A DNA stretch of 64,000 nt from Parvibaculum sp. GTDB lineage: Bacteria; Pseudomonadota; Alphaproteobacteria; Parvibaculales; Parvibaculaceae. The translations under genes were made by a program, and so were the position numbers. The stretch lies in assembly GCA_017642695.1 (NCBI GenBank), contig JAEPQD010000001.1, positions 1,559,701-1,623,700 of the forward strand, given 5' to 3'. Under the pieces are notes generated by a model that had not been told where the DNA came from, did not search any database, and was given only the letters and a program-made list of their open reading frames with translations. Of this stretch, positions 19,938 through 28,944 are shown piece by piece (position 1 is the first letter of the stretch; each line of letters begins with the position of its first letter).

Positions 19938-20507
19938 TCAGCGTTGGTCGATGCGCAGGGGAATGGAAAAGAGTTCGCCTTCCCAGCAGGCGCGTCCGGG
20001 GCCGAGCGCTTCGACGGCCGCCATCATGCGGCCGTCGCGCTTCAGCAGCCGGTCGGCATGGCGCACCATCAGCCGGTTCGGATGCGCATGCGAGCCGCGC
20101 GCCCGCACGAGCCGCGCAAGTTCTTCTTCCGGATGGCCCTCGTTCAGCACGCAAAGCGTGATGAAGGCCGCCGCCGTCGAGCGGCTGATCCCCGCCCAGC
20201 AGTGAACGAGCATCGGGCTCTTCTGATCCCAGCCCTGTACGAAGCGGATGAGTTCCTCGACATGCACCTCGCCGGGAGGCACGAGATCGTCGATCTCCTC
20301 CGCGATGTCGTTCACCGAGAGCCGCAGGTGCCGGGTGGGCTCGATACCCCCGGGCGTGTCGATCATGGTTTCGGGATCGAGCAGGCTCACGAGATGCGAA
20401 GGTTTCACATCCCGGATTGCATCCTCGACGGCGCTCAGGGGGCTTACATAGATCATCATTCGCTCAATCGGGCGGCGCGCGGGCTTCGCCGCGCCGGAAT
20501 CGACCAT
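19938..20507 (-). CDS. Tyrosine/dual-specificity phosphatase family protein
   Basis: A 189-residue protein with the cysteine phosphatase P-loop HCWAGISRS, where Cys103 and Arg109 form the CX5R catalytic signature. An upstream acidic region (NDIAEEIDD) may supply the general acid. Relatives in rhizobia are annotated as protein tyrosine phosphatases of unknown target. ATG 20507 has a closely spaced AAGGG; ATG 20459 and 20456 are alternatives that would remove 16 or 17 residues. It sits 6 bases upstream of nadQ in one operon. Confidence 0.82.
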   Translation of the reverse strand: MVDSGAAKPARRPIERMMIYVSPLSAVEDAIRDVKPSHLVSLLDPETMIDTPGGIEPTRHLRLSVNDIAEEIDDLVPPGEVHVEELIRFVQGWDQKSPMLVHCWAGISRSTAAAFITLCVLNEGHPEEELARLVRARGSHAHPNRLMVRHADRLLKRDGRMMAAVEALGPGRACWEGELFSIPLRIDQR

Positions 20508-20562
20508 ACACCCTTAATAACACAGATTTGTGCAAACTCGGGCGTAAATCGAACGGAAACGG

Positions 20563-21198
20563 TCACTTATCGGAGTGTACTTCGTCTGTCAGTTCGCGGA
20601 ATCGAGTCAGGAAACGGGCCTGCGCCTTTTTCGTTGGCAGGGGCTCGATGGCGATCGGGGTCAGCCCCCGCGGCCGCCCGAAAATCCTTGCCGCCTCGTC
20701 GTCGGAAAAGCCCGCAATCTGCGTCGCCTCGAAAAAGGCAGACGCCTTGTCTGCCCGCTTGATGAGGTCCTCGACCGATTGCGGCAGCTCGGCCGGGAGG
20801 CCGAAGCGCATATGGATTGCGGTAGCGAGCCGGTGCTCGAAGGCCTTGTAGTCGATCCCGAGCGCCGCCTTGAACGGGCTGATCATGTCGCCGATCACAT
20901 ACTCAGGGGCGTCGTGGAGGAGGGCGGCAAGCCGCCACTTCACCGGCCAGCCGGGCCGGAAGCGCGCGCAGATATCGTCCACCAGCACGCAATGTTCCGC
21001 TACCGTGAAGGCATGGTCTCCCTCCGTCTGCCCATTCCAGCGTGCGACGCGGGCAAGACCGTGCGCGATGTCGTGGATCTCGATATCGAGAGGCGAGGGG
21101 TCGAGCAGGTCGAGCCTTCGCCCGCTCAACATGCGCTGCCAGGCGCGCGGGCGCTCGGGCGTCGCTTCCTTCCGGGATTTCGTGTTGCGCGCGGTCAT
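20563..21198 (-). CDS. HD-domain phosphohydrolase (YfbR-like)
   Basis: A 211-residue cytoplasmic metal-dependent phosphohydrolase. The HD motif is visible: His69 (FTVAEHC), His95-Asp96 (LLHDAPEYVIGD) and a later Asp in KRADKAS. This pattern resembles the 5'-nucleotidase YfbR and related nucleotidases. It is the first gene of the leftward operon with the phosphatase and nadQ, so a nucleotide or NAD-related substrate is a reasonable guess but unproven. No clear ribosome-binding site precedes ATG 21198, leaving the start slightly uncertain. Confidence 0.82.
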   Translation of the reverse strand: MTARNTKSRKEATPERPRAWQRMLSGRRLDLLDPSPLDIEIHDIAHGLARVARWNGQTEGDHAFTVAEHCVLVDDICARFRPGWPVKWRLAALLHDAPEYVIGDMISPFKAALGIDYKAFEHRLATAIHMRFGLPAELPQSVEDLIKRADKASAFFEATQIAGFSDDEAARIFGRPRGLTPIAIEPLPTKKAQARFLTRFRELTDEVHSDK

Positions 21199-21372
21199 GG
21201 GAGGCGCAACTTACGGAGCTTCGCGGCATCTGTCGATTGTCCCCCTCAGCGCGCCTGCCCGAAACTGTCGGGTTGCGGCGAAACGCCGGTTTCGACAATG
21301 ATTGCTAAGGGGATAAGCTCATCGGGCAAGAGGCGCCAAGCCACAACCAGACCGACAAGGCGACAAGAACAA

Positions 21373-23943
21373 ATGGCCGTCGATCCCGTACCCTCGGACC
21401 TTCTTTATCGTGCCTGCGACGTGAGCCAGTTCGAGTTTGAAACGACGGCCGAGCTCGACGATCATACCGGCCTTGTGGGACAGGAGCGTGTGCTCGACGC
21501 GCTGCGTTTCGGCACGGGCATTCGCCGTCAGGGCTACAACATTTTCGTGCTCGGGCCGGATGGCGCCGGCAAGCACGAGGCCGTGCTGCGCTTCCTCTCC
21601 GGCGTGGCGATCCGCGAGCGCGCTCCCTCCGACTGGGTCTATGTCAACAATTTCACGACGCCTCACAAGCCGGTCGCGCTCGAACTCGGCGCGGGTACCG
21701 GCCGCCAGCTCAAGGATGGCATGGCGCGTCTCATCGACGATCTGAAGGTCACGATCCCTTCGATCCTCGAAAGCGAGGAATATCAGAACCGCCGTCAGTC
21801 GATCGACGAGGAATACCAGGAGAAGCAGGAGCAGACCTTCGAGGAGCTGCGCGCAAAGGCGGAAGCAGAGGACATCGCGCTTCTCCGTACGCCTGCCGGT
21901 TTCGCGCTTGCCCCCGTTCACGATGGCAACGTGCTCAAACCGGAAGAATTCAACCAGCTGCCGGAGGAAGACAGGAAACGCATCGAGGCGACCATCCAGT
22001 CGCTCCAGAAGGAACTCGCCGAAACGCTGGAGCACGTGCCCGCCTGGCAGAAGGAACATCATCAGCGTGTCCGCGATCTGAACCGTGAAGTGGCCGAACG
22101 CACCGTCGAGCGCGCCATGCGGGAACTGCGCGCGCTCTTCGAAGGCCTGACGCATGTCGAGAAATGGCTCGGTGAGGTCATGGCGGACCTGATCGAGAAT
22201 ATCGGTACCTTTGCGGGCGCGAGCGGCGGCGACGAAGGTTCCGAGCAACAACGCGTCATGGCTGCGATGCAGGCGCTGATGCAGGGGAGAGGCGGGGGCT
22301 TCGCGGCGGCCGACCCCTTTCGCCGCTACGAGGTGAACGTCGCCGTCGACAACAGCCAGGAGGCGCGCAAGACCGGTGCCACCACATGGCGCGCCCAGGA
22401 CATTGCCGATGCGGGCGGTTATATTGGTGGCGGTGCGCCGATCCTCTACGAAGATCACCCGACGATGGCGAACCTGCTCGGCCGCGTCGAGCACATGCCG
22501 CAGATGGGTGCCCTCGTCACCGATTTCATGCTCATCAAGCCGGGCGCGCTGCATCGCGCGAATGGCGGTTATCTTCTGATCGACGCGCTGAAGCTTCTGC
22601 GCGAGCCGCTCGCATGGGATGCGTTGAAGCGTGCGATTCGCCGCCGCAAGCTCGTCATCGAAAGCGCCGGCGAATATATGAGCCTCGTCAGCACCGTCAC
22701 GCTCGAGCCGGACCCCATTCCGCTCGACGTGAAGATCATCCTGCTTGGCGACCGCTATCTCTATTATCTTCTCAGCAACAACGATCCGGATTTTGGTGAG
22801 CTCTTCAAGGTCGCCGCCGATTTCGAGGACGAGATCGACCGCGAGACCGAAAACGATCTTCTCTATGCGCGGCTCATCGCGAGTACCTGCCGCGAGGAAA
22901 ACCTGCTGCCCTTCGACCGTTCCGGCGTCGGCCGCATCATCGAGCGTTCCTCGCGTCAGGCGGAGGACGCGGAGAAACTGTCGACCGTCATGCGCCCCAT
23001 CGTCGACCTCATGTGCGAGGCGGATCACATCGCGCGCAGCGCCGGTGCCTTGAGGATTTCGGCCGACCATGTCGACGAGGCCGTGGAAGCGCAGATCGCG
23101 CGCGCAGACCGTCTTCGCGAGCGCAGCCTCGAAATGATCACACGTGACATCGTGATGATCGACACGGAGGGCGAGCGCGTCGGTCAGGTGAACGGTCTCT
23201 CGGTTCTGTCGATGGGCAGCATCTCCTTCGGCCGCCCGAGCCGCATCACCGCGCGGGTGCGCATGGGGCTCGGCTCCGCGCGCGTCATCGATATCGAGCG
23301 CGAAGTGGCATTGGGCGGTCCGATCCACACCAAAGGCGTGCTCATCCTGTCGGGCTACATCTCCGGCCAGTTCCTGCCCGAGATCCCGCTTTCCATGTCG
23401 GCGAGCGTCGTTTTCGAACAGTCCTATGGCGGCGTGGACGGTGACAGCGCTTCCTCCGCCGAGCTCTATGCCCTGATTTCCGCGCTCGCCGAAGCGCCCA
23501 TCGCACAGGGTCTCGCCGTCACCGGCTCGGTCAACCAGCTTGGCGAAGTGCAGGCAATCGGCGGTGTCAACGACAAGATCGAGGGCTTTTTCGACATCTG
23601 CGTGCGTCGTGGCCTTACCGGCGAGCAGGGCGTGTTGATCCCCGCCGCCAACGAAAAACATCTGATGCTCCGCCAGGACGTGGTCGACGCGGTGGAGCGC
23701 GGCATGTTTGCGATCTATCCTGTGGAGCATGTCGAGGAAGGCGTCGAACTGCTGATGGGCGCGCCCGCTGGCATACGCGGCGAGGACGGCAATTTCCCGG
23801 CAGGATCGATTTACGCCCGCGCCGAGGAGCGGCTTGCCGCCTTCGCCGATAACCAGCGCCGCTTTGCGCAGCGCTCGGACGATGGCCCGGCAACCGGCAG
23901 GCCGGCAAACAGCAGGCCGGCAAACAGCAGGAAGGGCTCGTGA
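21373..23943 (+). CDS. Lon-related AAA ATP-dependent protease
   Basis: An 856-residue Lon-like protease of the ATPase family that differs from LonA. It has Walker A GPDGAGKH (61-68), a long charged coiled-coil insertion (about 135-270), a second AAA part (GGYLLIDALKLLREPLAWDALKRA) and a C-terminal Lon protease domain. The catalytic dyad is Ser692 (GDSASSA) and Lys735 (NDKIEG), spaced 43 residues apart, as in E. coli Lon. The start ATG 21373 is chosen by family length; a long open extension upstream overlaps the opposite HD gene and is rejected. The tail holds a 15-bp tandem repeat. The stop overlaps the next Usp gene, implying a stress operon. Confidence 0.9.
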   Translation: MAVDPVPSDLLYRACDVSQFEFETTAELDDHTGLVGQERVLDALRFGTGIRRQGYNIFVLGPDGAGKHEAVLRFLSGVAIRERAPSDWVYVNNFTTPHKPVALELGAGTGRQLKDGMARLIDDLKVTIPSILESEEYQNRRQSIDEEYQEKQEQTFEELRAKAEAEDIALLRTPAGFALAPVHDGNVLKPEEFNQLPEEDRKRIEATIQSLQKELAETLEHVPAWQKEHHQRVRDLNREVAERTVERAMRELRALFEGLTHVEKWLGEVMADLIENIGTFAGASGGDEGSEQQRVMAAMQALMQGRGGGFAAADPFRRYEVNVAVDNSQEARKTGATTWRAQDIADAGGYIGGGAPILYEDHPTMANLLGRVEHMPQMGALVTDFMLIKPGALHRANGGYLLIDALKLLREPLAWDALKRAIRRRKLVIESAGEYMSLVSTVTLEPDPIPLDVKIILLGDRYLYYLLSNNDPDFGELFKVAADFEDEIDRETENDLLYARLIASTCREENLLPFDRSGVGRIIERSSRQAEDAEKLSTVMRPIVDLMCEADHIARSAGALRISADHVDEAVEAQIARADRLRERSLEMITRDIVMIDTEGERVGQVNGLSVLSMGSISFGRPSRITARVRMGLGSARVIDIEREVALGGPIHTKGVLILSGYISGQFLPEIPLSMSASVVFEQSYGGVDGDSASSAELYALISALAEAPIAQGLAVTGSVNQLGEVQAIGGVNDKIEGFFDICVRRGLTGEQGVLIPAANEKHLMLRQDVVDAVERGMFAIYPVEHVEEGVELLMGAPAGIRGEDGNFPAGSIYARAEERLAAFADNQRRFAQRSDDGPATGRPANSRPANSRKGS
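23898..23927 (+). repeat. Two exact tandem 15-mers at the 3' end of the Lon-like gene
   Basis: The 15-base unit CAGGCCGGCAAACAG occurs twice in direct succession, keeping the frame and giving a repeated five-residue SRPAN-like tail. It is probably slippage in an unstructured C-terminus. Confidence 0.6.
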
Positions 23944-24827
23944 TGGTCGCAGCCCCGAACAAGAGCGAAGAGGCGGCCCGCAACGAAAGCGGCACGCGCA
24001 TCGTCGTCGGCCTGGATACTTCGCTCATCGCGCGCGAAGCGCTTTCGCTCGCCGCGCGGCTTGCTGCTTCCGTGGATGCGCGGTTGAAGGGCGTCTTCGT
24101 CGAGGATGAAAATCTCTTGAGTCTCGCCGACCTTCCCTTCGCGCGAGAGGTTTCTTTCTCTGGCGAGGTGCGAGCGCTCGATCCGGAGCGCATGCTCCGC
24201 GCCATGAGGGCGCAGGCCGAGAGTGCGCGCCGAACGCTGGCGCGCATCGCCTCGGAAGCGCATGTCGACTGGTCCTTCGACGTGCGGCGCGGCCGCCCGC
24301 TGCCCTCGCTTGCCGCCAGTACGGGCAGGGAAGACACGCTTGTCATTCGTTCGTCCGGGATGGGCGCGCGCGAAGTCGGCCGCACCGTCCGCGCGGCGAC
24401 GCGCGAGGCACGCGCGGATGTTCTTCTCGTTGCGCGCGGCGCGGGGCTCAAGACGGCGCTCGCCGTCCCCGCGCCGGCGGCGCAGGGCGGCATCTATACC
24501 TCGCCCCCCGGCCGTCCCGTCGCGTCCATCGACGAGGGCACGAGCCCGGGCGAGGCCTGCAGCGCCTTCGCCGAGACGCTTGCTGCCCGCATCGGTGCGC
24601 CCTTCCTGCGGCTCGCCGCGAAGGGGCGGGCGCCCGCCGATCTCGCGGCCGCCGCGCGTCAGGGCGGCGTCGGCATTCTGGTGGTCAATGCGGACTGGCT
24701 CGGCGACGATGACGACGCGGCGCGTCTCTCCGCCGCCGCGGGCTGTCCTGTGCTACTGCTGGGCAAGGAACATGGGCCTCTCGAAGGTCCGTCAACAAGC
24801 GCCCCGAAAGGCGCGGAAGGAGGCTGA
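23943..24827 (+). CDS. Universal stress protein-like protein, degenerate
   Basis: About 294 residues. The opening TRIVVGLDTSLIAREALSLAARLAASVDARLKGVFVEDENLL resembles a Usp domain, and the middle has a second similar segment, but the usual C-terminal ATP-binding glycine motif is poorly kept, so it may bind no nucleotide. It starts at ATG 23943, which overlaps the Lon-like stop by one base (GTG 23940 is an alternative), and it ends overlapping the next Usp gene. Translational coupling with the protease suggests a shared stress role, not a known complex. Confidence 0.72.
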   Translation: MVAAPNKSEEAARNESGTRIVVGLDTSLIAREALSLAARLAASVDARLKGVFVEDENLLSLADLPFAREVSFSGEVRALDPERMLRAMRAQAESARRTLARIASEAHVDWSFDVRRGRPLPSLAASTGREDTLVIRSSGMGAREVGRTVRAATREARADVLLVARGAGLKTALAVPAPAAQGGIYTSPPGRPVASIDEGTSPGEACSAFAETLAARIGAPFLRLAAKGRAPADLAAAARQGGVGILVVNADWLGDDDDAARLSAAAGCPVLLLGKEHGPLEGPSTSAPKGAEGG

Positions 24828-24829
24828 TG

Positions 24830-25690
24830 ATGTCCGTGCGTAAAATTCTTGTGCCGCTTGCCGGCAGGCCCGAAGACGATGAGGTGCTCTCGACGGCACT
24901 CTCGGTTGCCAGGGCCTTCAAGGCGCAGCTCGTCGGTCTCTTTGCGCGGCCCGATCCTTCGGAAGCCCTGCCTTACCTTGGCGACGGCGTCTCCGGGCAG
25001 GTGATCGAGGACCTGATGCAGGCGGCGCGCGAAGGCGCGGACGATGCCTGCGCGCGCGTGAGGGCCGCGCTCGAGAAGACCGCCTCTGCCGCAGGTGTCG
25101 CCATCGCGAAGGAAGGCGGCAAGGCGGAGATGCCGTCGGCCCGCTTCCTCGATGTCACGGGCCGCCGCGATGAGATCATCGCGAAGCACAGCCGCCTTTC
25201 GGACCTCATCGTCTTCGGGGAAAGCCCGACCGGTATTGCCGGCGGCACCGCGCTCGAAGCCGCGATGCTGAGTGCGGATCGTCCCGTCCTCATAGCGCCG
25301 AAAAAGGCGTGGGACCCCGTTGGCGGCACGGTCTGCATCGGCTGGGATGACAGTCCCGAAGCGTCGAGCGCCGTCATGATGGCAATCCCCTTCCTCGAAA
25401 AGGCGAAGAAGGTGATGATCCTCTGCATTGGCGGCAAGGAACTCGATCCGGGCCCCGGTTCGACGCTTGCCGATTATCTCGCGCTGCACGGCGTAACCGC
25501 CGACGTGCATCTCGTTGACGGACAGGGCAAGGCCGATGGCGAAGTGCTGCTCGAACAGGCAGAACAGGCGAAGGCCGACCTTCTCGTCATGGGCGGGTAT
25601 GGCCACAGCCGCATTCGCGAATTCCTCATGGGCGGCACGACGCAGCATGTCCGCTCGCACGCCACCATCCCCGTGCTGATGGCGCACTGA
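24830..25690 (+). CDS. Universal stress protein, tandem Usp domains
   Basis: About 286 residues with an N-terminal Usp-like half (VRKILVPLAGRPEDDEVL) and a C-terminal half that keeps the ATP-binding motif GGYGHSRIREFLMGGTTQHV with the G-2x-G-9x-G pattern. The AAGGAGG at 24817-24823 is six bases before ATG 24830; ATG 24827 overlaps the preceding stop and is possible but closer. Usp proteins bind ATP and support survival in starvation or oxidative stress. It is the third gene of the Lon-like operon. Confidence 0.88.
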   Translation: MSVRKILVPLAGRPEDDEVLSTALSVARAFKAQLVGLFARPDPSEALPYLGDGVSGQVIEDLMQAAREGADDACARVRAALEKTASAAGVAIAKEGGKAEMPSARFLDVTGRRDEIIAKHSRLSDLIVFGESPTGIAGGTALEAAMLSADRPVLIAPKKAWDPVGGTVCIGWDDSPEASSAVMMAIPFLEKAKKVMILCIGGKELDPGPGSTLADYLALHGVTADVHLVDGQGKADGEVLLEQAEQAKADLLVMGGYGHSRIREFLMGGTTQHVRSHATIPVLMAH

Positions 25691-25720
25691 TCACCGCAAG
25701 AAGAAAGAACGGAAGTTAGA

Positions 25721-26089
25721 ATGACCCTCTATCACGTCCATATGTCCCTCGCGCGCAACGAGGAATTCCCGAACGGCTCGCCAGCTCATGGCTACGATCT
25801 CGTCGTTCCGCTCGACGAGAACATGAAGCTCGATCCGGAAGCATGGAAGGCGCATGCGAAGGAATGCACCGTCCGCCGTTTCTGGCAGGACGAGCCGGAT
25901 CAGAAAGGTCTTCTGCGCCATATCGGGCGCGGCTGGGTGATCGACTACGACGCGACGACGCCCGAAGGCGACGAGCCCTTCTTCAAGCTCGACCGGCACG
26001 AGTTCAAGTCGGGGGAGTATCTCTCGGTCACGGAACAGGATGGCGAGATGCAGACATTCCGCATCGTCACCGTCGAGCCGCTGAAGTAA
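25721..26089 (+). CDS. Conserved-looking hypothetical protein
   Basis: A 122-residue soluble, acidic protein beginning MTLYHVHMSLARNEEFPNGS, with aromatic-rich strands (GWVIDYDATTPEGDEPFFKLDRHEF). No motif is recognised. Codon use matches the genome and a GGAAG site precedes ATG 25721. It lies 30 bases after the Usp gene and may be the last gene of that operon. A REP-like pair follows immediately. Confidence 0.7.
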   Translation: MTLYHVHMSLARNEEFPNGSPAHGYDLVVPLDENMKLDPEAWKAHAKECTVRRFWQDEPDQKGLLRHIGRGWVIDYDATTPEGDEPFFKLDRHEFKSGEYLSVTEQDGEMQTFRIVTVEPLK

Positions 26090-26102
26090 CTCAACAGAAA
26101 AA

Positions 26103-26183
26103 TGTCGCCCCGGGAGTTGATCCCGGGGCCCATTCGTTTCTCGGAAGAGTCCGATGAATCCCGGCGACAGGCGCCGGGATGAC
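26103..26183. repeat. REP-like palindrome pair (REPIN-like)
   Basis: Two palindromes in opposite orientation, GCCCCGGGA/TCCCGGGGC (26107-26129) and ATCCCGGCG/CGCCGGGAT (26158-26180), bounded by TGTC on the left and GAC on the right. It occupies the gap between convergent genes and shares its layout with the copy at 55053-55138. Confidence 0.75.
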
Positions 26184-26193
26184 GCCGCAACGG

Positions 26194-27318
26194 CTACGCC
26201 CGCTTCCGCACCAGCACGTTGCCGGCCGAATAGCCTGCACCGAAGCTGCAGATGAGACCGAGATCGCCTTCCTTCAGATCTTCGCTGTACTGGCTGAAGG
26301 CAATGATCGACCCTGCCGAACTCGTATTCGCATATTCCTGCAGGATGTTCGGCTGCTCGCCCGGTTCCGGGTCGCGCCCCAGCACCTTGCGGCCGATGAA
26401 GTCGTTCATGTTCTTGTTGGCCTGATGCAGCCACATGCGCTTCAGGTCCTTCGGGTCGAGGCCCTCATCCGCCATGTGCTCGAGAATGAGCTGCGAGACC
26501 ATCGGCACCACTTCCTTGAAGACCTTGCGGCCCTCCTGCACGAAGAGCTTGTCCTTCGCGCCGATACCTTCCGGCGTCGCGCGGTTGAGGAAGCCGAAAT
26601 TGTTGCGGATGTTGTTGGAGAATTTTGTCAGCAGCCGCGTGCCGAGAATCTCCCACGCGCCCTTCGCCGTGCAGGTCTCCTCGCGTTCGAGCACGATCGC
26701 GGTGCAGACGTCGCCGAAGATGAAATGGCTGTCGCGGTCGCGGAAGTTGAGATGCCCCGAGCAGATTTCCGGGTCGACGATCAGCACGCAGTCGACCGAG
26801 CCCGAGCGCAGCATGTCGTAGGCGGTCTGGATGCCGAAGGTTGCAGATGAGCAGGCGACGTTCATGTCGAAGCCGAAGCCCTCGATGCCGAGCAGGTCCT
26901 GCACTTCGACAGCGATGGCGGGGTAGGGCCGTTCGAGGTTCGAGCAGGCGACGAGCACGGCGTCGATGTCGGCGGCGGTCTTGTTCGCGCGCTTCATCGC
27001 CTTCTTCGCCGCATCGACCGCCATTTCGGCGAGGATCGACGGTTCGTCGTTCGAACGCTGGCGAAGCCGCGGCGCCATGATGTCCGGGTCCACGATGCCG
27101 GATTTGTCCATCACGTAGCGCGCCTCGATGCCGGAGGCCTTCACGATGAAGTCGACGCTCGATTCGCTGAGCGCTTCCACCTCGCCGCGTTCGATGGCGG
27201 CGGCGTTTTCCTCGTTGTGCTTGCGCACATATTTATTGAACGTATCGACGAGTTCGGTATTGCTCACGGAGTGGGGCGGCGTAAAAACCCCCGTCCCGCT
27301 GATGACGACTTTGGTCAC
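26194..27318 (-). CDS. Beta-ketoacyl-ACP synthase III family (FabH-like)
   Basis: A 374-residue thiolase-fold condensing enzyme with the Cys156-His298-Asn331 triad (NVACSSATFG, MWLHQANKNM, EYANTSSAGS). It is about 50 residues longer than E. coli FabH and resembles the long FabH-like synthases such as PA3286 of Pseudomonas that start synthesis from medium-chain acyl-CoA. That would shunt beta-oxidation products into fatty acid synthesis, fitting the acyl-CoA genes of this window, but the substrate is inferred. GTG 27318 with AGGTGG just upstream is the chosen start; the longer open frame is not like the family. Confidence 0.85.
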   Translation of the reverse strand: MTKVVISGTGVFTPPHSVSNTELVDTFNKYVRKHNEENAAAIERGEVEALSESSVDFIVKASGIEARYVMDKSGIVDPDIMAPRLRQRSNDEPSILAEMAVDAAKKAMKRANKTAADIDAVLVACSNLERPYPAIAVEVQDLLGIEGFGFDMNVACSSATFGIQTAYDMLRSGSVDCVLIVDPEICSGHLNFRDRDSHFIFGDVCTAIVLEREETCTAKGAWEILGTRLLTKFSNNIRNNFGFLNRATPEGIGAKDKLFVQEGRKVFKEVVPMVSQLILEHMADEGLDPKDLKRMWLHQANKNMNDFIGRKVLGRDPEPGEQPNILQEYANTSSAGSIIAFSQYSEDLKEGDLGLICSFGAGYSAGNVLVRKRA

Positions 27319-27352
27319 TGTCCACCTGATGGTTCTTGTTCGCTGCCGGGTG

Positions 27353-27387
27353 CATTCCGGGCGGTTTGATCGGTTTCTGCCGGAATG
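27353..27387. promoter_or_regulatory. Inverted repeat between the FabH-like and flavin oxidase-like genes
   Basis: CATTCCGG (27353-27360) and CCGGAATG (27380-27387) are perfect 8-bp arms 19 bases apart, 35 bp upstream of the leftward FabH-like start. The spacing suits a dimeric regulator, but no known site is matched. Confidence 0.35.
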
Positions 27388-27478
27388 ACTTTGCGGCTCT
27401 CCCCTTGCCACGGGGCTAAAATAGAACAGCCCATCCGGCGATGCTACTGCCGAAGGCACCGTGAAGAAGGAAGGACGC

Positions 27479-28117
27479 ATGACGGGGAAAATCGGCCTGC
27501 CTCACGCGCCGCTCGAAGGTGAGGGGCTTCGGGCGCTCTCGCTGGCGGAGATGGCGGCTTTGGCAACGGCCTTGCCGGCGGATGGGGTCGAAAACCCGGC
27601 CTCGCCCCTGCGTAAACCGGCACTCGCAACCATCGCTGCCGATGGCGCGCCTGCCGTCCGGACCGTCATTTTGCGCTCTGTCGATGCCGGGCGCCGCGTC
27701 TTCGGCATATTCACCGATGCGCGCTCGGCGAAGGTTGTCGAGATCGCTCGTGATTCCCGCGCGTCGCTGCTCTTTTACGATCCGCGCTGCGATATCCAGG
27801 TGCGTTTTTCCGGTCGCGCGGCGGCGCGGGTGGGGGAGGCAAGCGCGTGGGAAAGCGCGGCACCGCCGAGCCGCCGGGCCTATCTCGTCACCGCGCCCCC
27901 CGGCACCCCGTCGCCCGGGCCCGTTTCCGGCCTGCCGCCGGATGCCGAAGGCGTCATTCCGCCGCTGGAAAGGCTGGAAGAGGGCCGCAGCAATTTCGCC
28001 CTCGTCGAGTTCGTCTTCGACGAGGCCGATATTGTCGTGCTGAGCCGCGCCGGCAATCGCCGCGCGCGCATCCGTTTTGCCGCGGACAAGCCGCAGGCGG
28101 AGTGGCTCGTGCCCTGA
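27479..28117 (+). CDS. Pyridoxamine 5'-phosphate oxidase-like FMN-binding protein
   Basis: A 212-residue split-barrel protein. The segment PALATIAADGAPAVRTVILRSVDAGRRVFGIFTDARSAKVVEI resembles the FMN-binding N-terminal part of PNPOx-family proteins of the Alr4036 kind, and RAYLVTAPPGTPSP with the WLVP end also fit. It is unlikely to be PdxH itself because the C-terminal PdxH motif is missing. ATG 27479 has AAGGAAGGA 4-5 bases upstream; GTG 27461 is an alternative. The reaction is unknown. Confidence 0.75.
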   Translation: MTGKIGLPHAPLEGEGLRALSLAEMAALATALPADGVENPASPLRKPALATIAADGAPAVRTVILRSVDAGRRVFGIFTDARSAKVVEIARDSRASLLFYDPRCDIQVRFSGRAAARVGEASAWESAAPPSRRAYLVTAPPGTPSPGPVSGLPPDAEGVIPPLERLEEGRSNFALVEFVFDEADIVVLSRAGNRRARIRFAADKPQAEWLVP

Positions 28118-28132
28118 ACCCGGCTGGCCGCG

Positions 28133-28822
28133 TCAGATCATCGACGCAGTGCGGGTCGAGCCGCCGCTTTCCGAGCCCTCGTTCTTCTTCTCGCCGCTCT
28201 TTGTCTCGTTCTTGCCGTCGTCCTTGGCGTTGCTCGAGGCAAGGCGCGGGGTGTCCTGCTTTTCTTCGGCGTCCTGCGCGCGGATTTCGCCGCTCACCTG
28301 GCCGCCTTGTTCGACCTTGAGCTCGCCATAATGCACCGTCCCGGTCACGCGGCCCGACGAATTGATCGTCAGGCAGTTCTTCACGGTCAGCGTACCGTCG
28401 AACTTGCCGTTGATTTCCGCGGCATCCACGGTCGCATCGCCGCGCACGTCGCCCGTTTCGGAGATCGTCAGCGTGCCGCTTTCGATGGTTGCCTGCACGT
28501 CGCCTTCGATCACGAGCGAGTCGCAGGACTGGATCTTGCCTTCGAGTTTGAGACCGCGCCCCACATGCAGGTTGGCGGCCTGCGACGAGGCGGAGGACGA
28601 AGAGCTAGCGGTCGACTGAAGAGTGCGCACGGGCGGCTTCCTTGCTTGATAGGATGGAGTGATGACGCGCGTCCCCGCGCTGTCGTTATCTTCGGCGCGG
28701 CTTTCCCCGCCGCGCGTGTCTGGTGGTGACTGAGCCGGCTTGGCTTCTTCATGCTGCGAGCCGGAAGATCCCGGCGACGGCGATGGGCCGGAATCGGAAA
28801 CACCCTTGGGGCGCTTGAACAT
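28133..28822 (-). CDS. Bactofilin (polymer-forming cytoskeletal protein)
   Basis: A 229-residue protein with a serine/proline-rich disordered N-terminus (1-80), a central bactofilin beta-helix (about 82-185: HVGRGLKLEGKIQSCDSLVIEGDVQATIESGTLTI and repeating hydrophobic strands) and a charged, low-complexity tail. Bactofilins polymerise at the cytoplasmic face of the membrane to place cell-wall or stalk machinery. The start ATG 28822 follows GGAGGGG; an open extension upstream is rejected. The short distance to the PNPOx-like gene (convergent) carries no terminator. Confidence 0.9.
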   Translation of the reverse strand: MFKRPKGVSDSGPSPSPGSSGSQHEEAKPAQSPPDTRGGESRAEDNDSAGTRVITPSYQARKPPVRTLQSTASSSSSASSQAANLHVGRGLKLEGKIQSCDSLVIEGDVQATIESGTLTISETGDVRGDATVDAAEINGKFDGTLTVKNCLTINSSGRVTGTVHYGELKVEQGGQVSGEIRAQDAEEKQDTPRLASSNAKDDGKNETKSGEKKNEGSESGGSTRTASMI

Positions 28823-28944
28823 TTCTGGAATCCCCTCCACTGACTGGAACGGATGGAAATCTACGCGCGTAACGTGGCTCGCATGTGCCGACAATGTGGC
28901 GGAACATTGATCGCGTGGGCACGGATGCACATAACGGTGCTTAA

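Noticed and set aside
20575..21372. N-terminal extension of the Lon-like protease
   Set aside because: Antisense to the HD hydrolase; family members begin near MAVDPVPSDLLYRAC.
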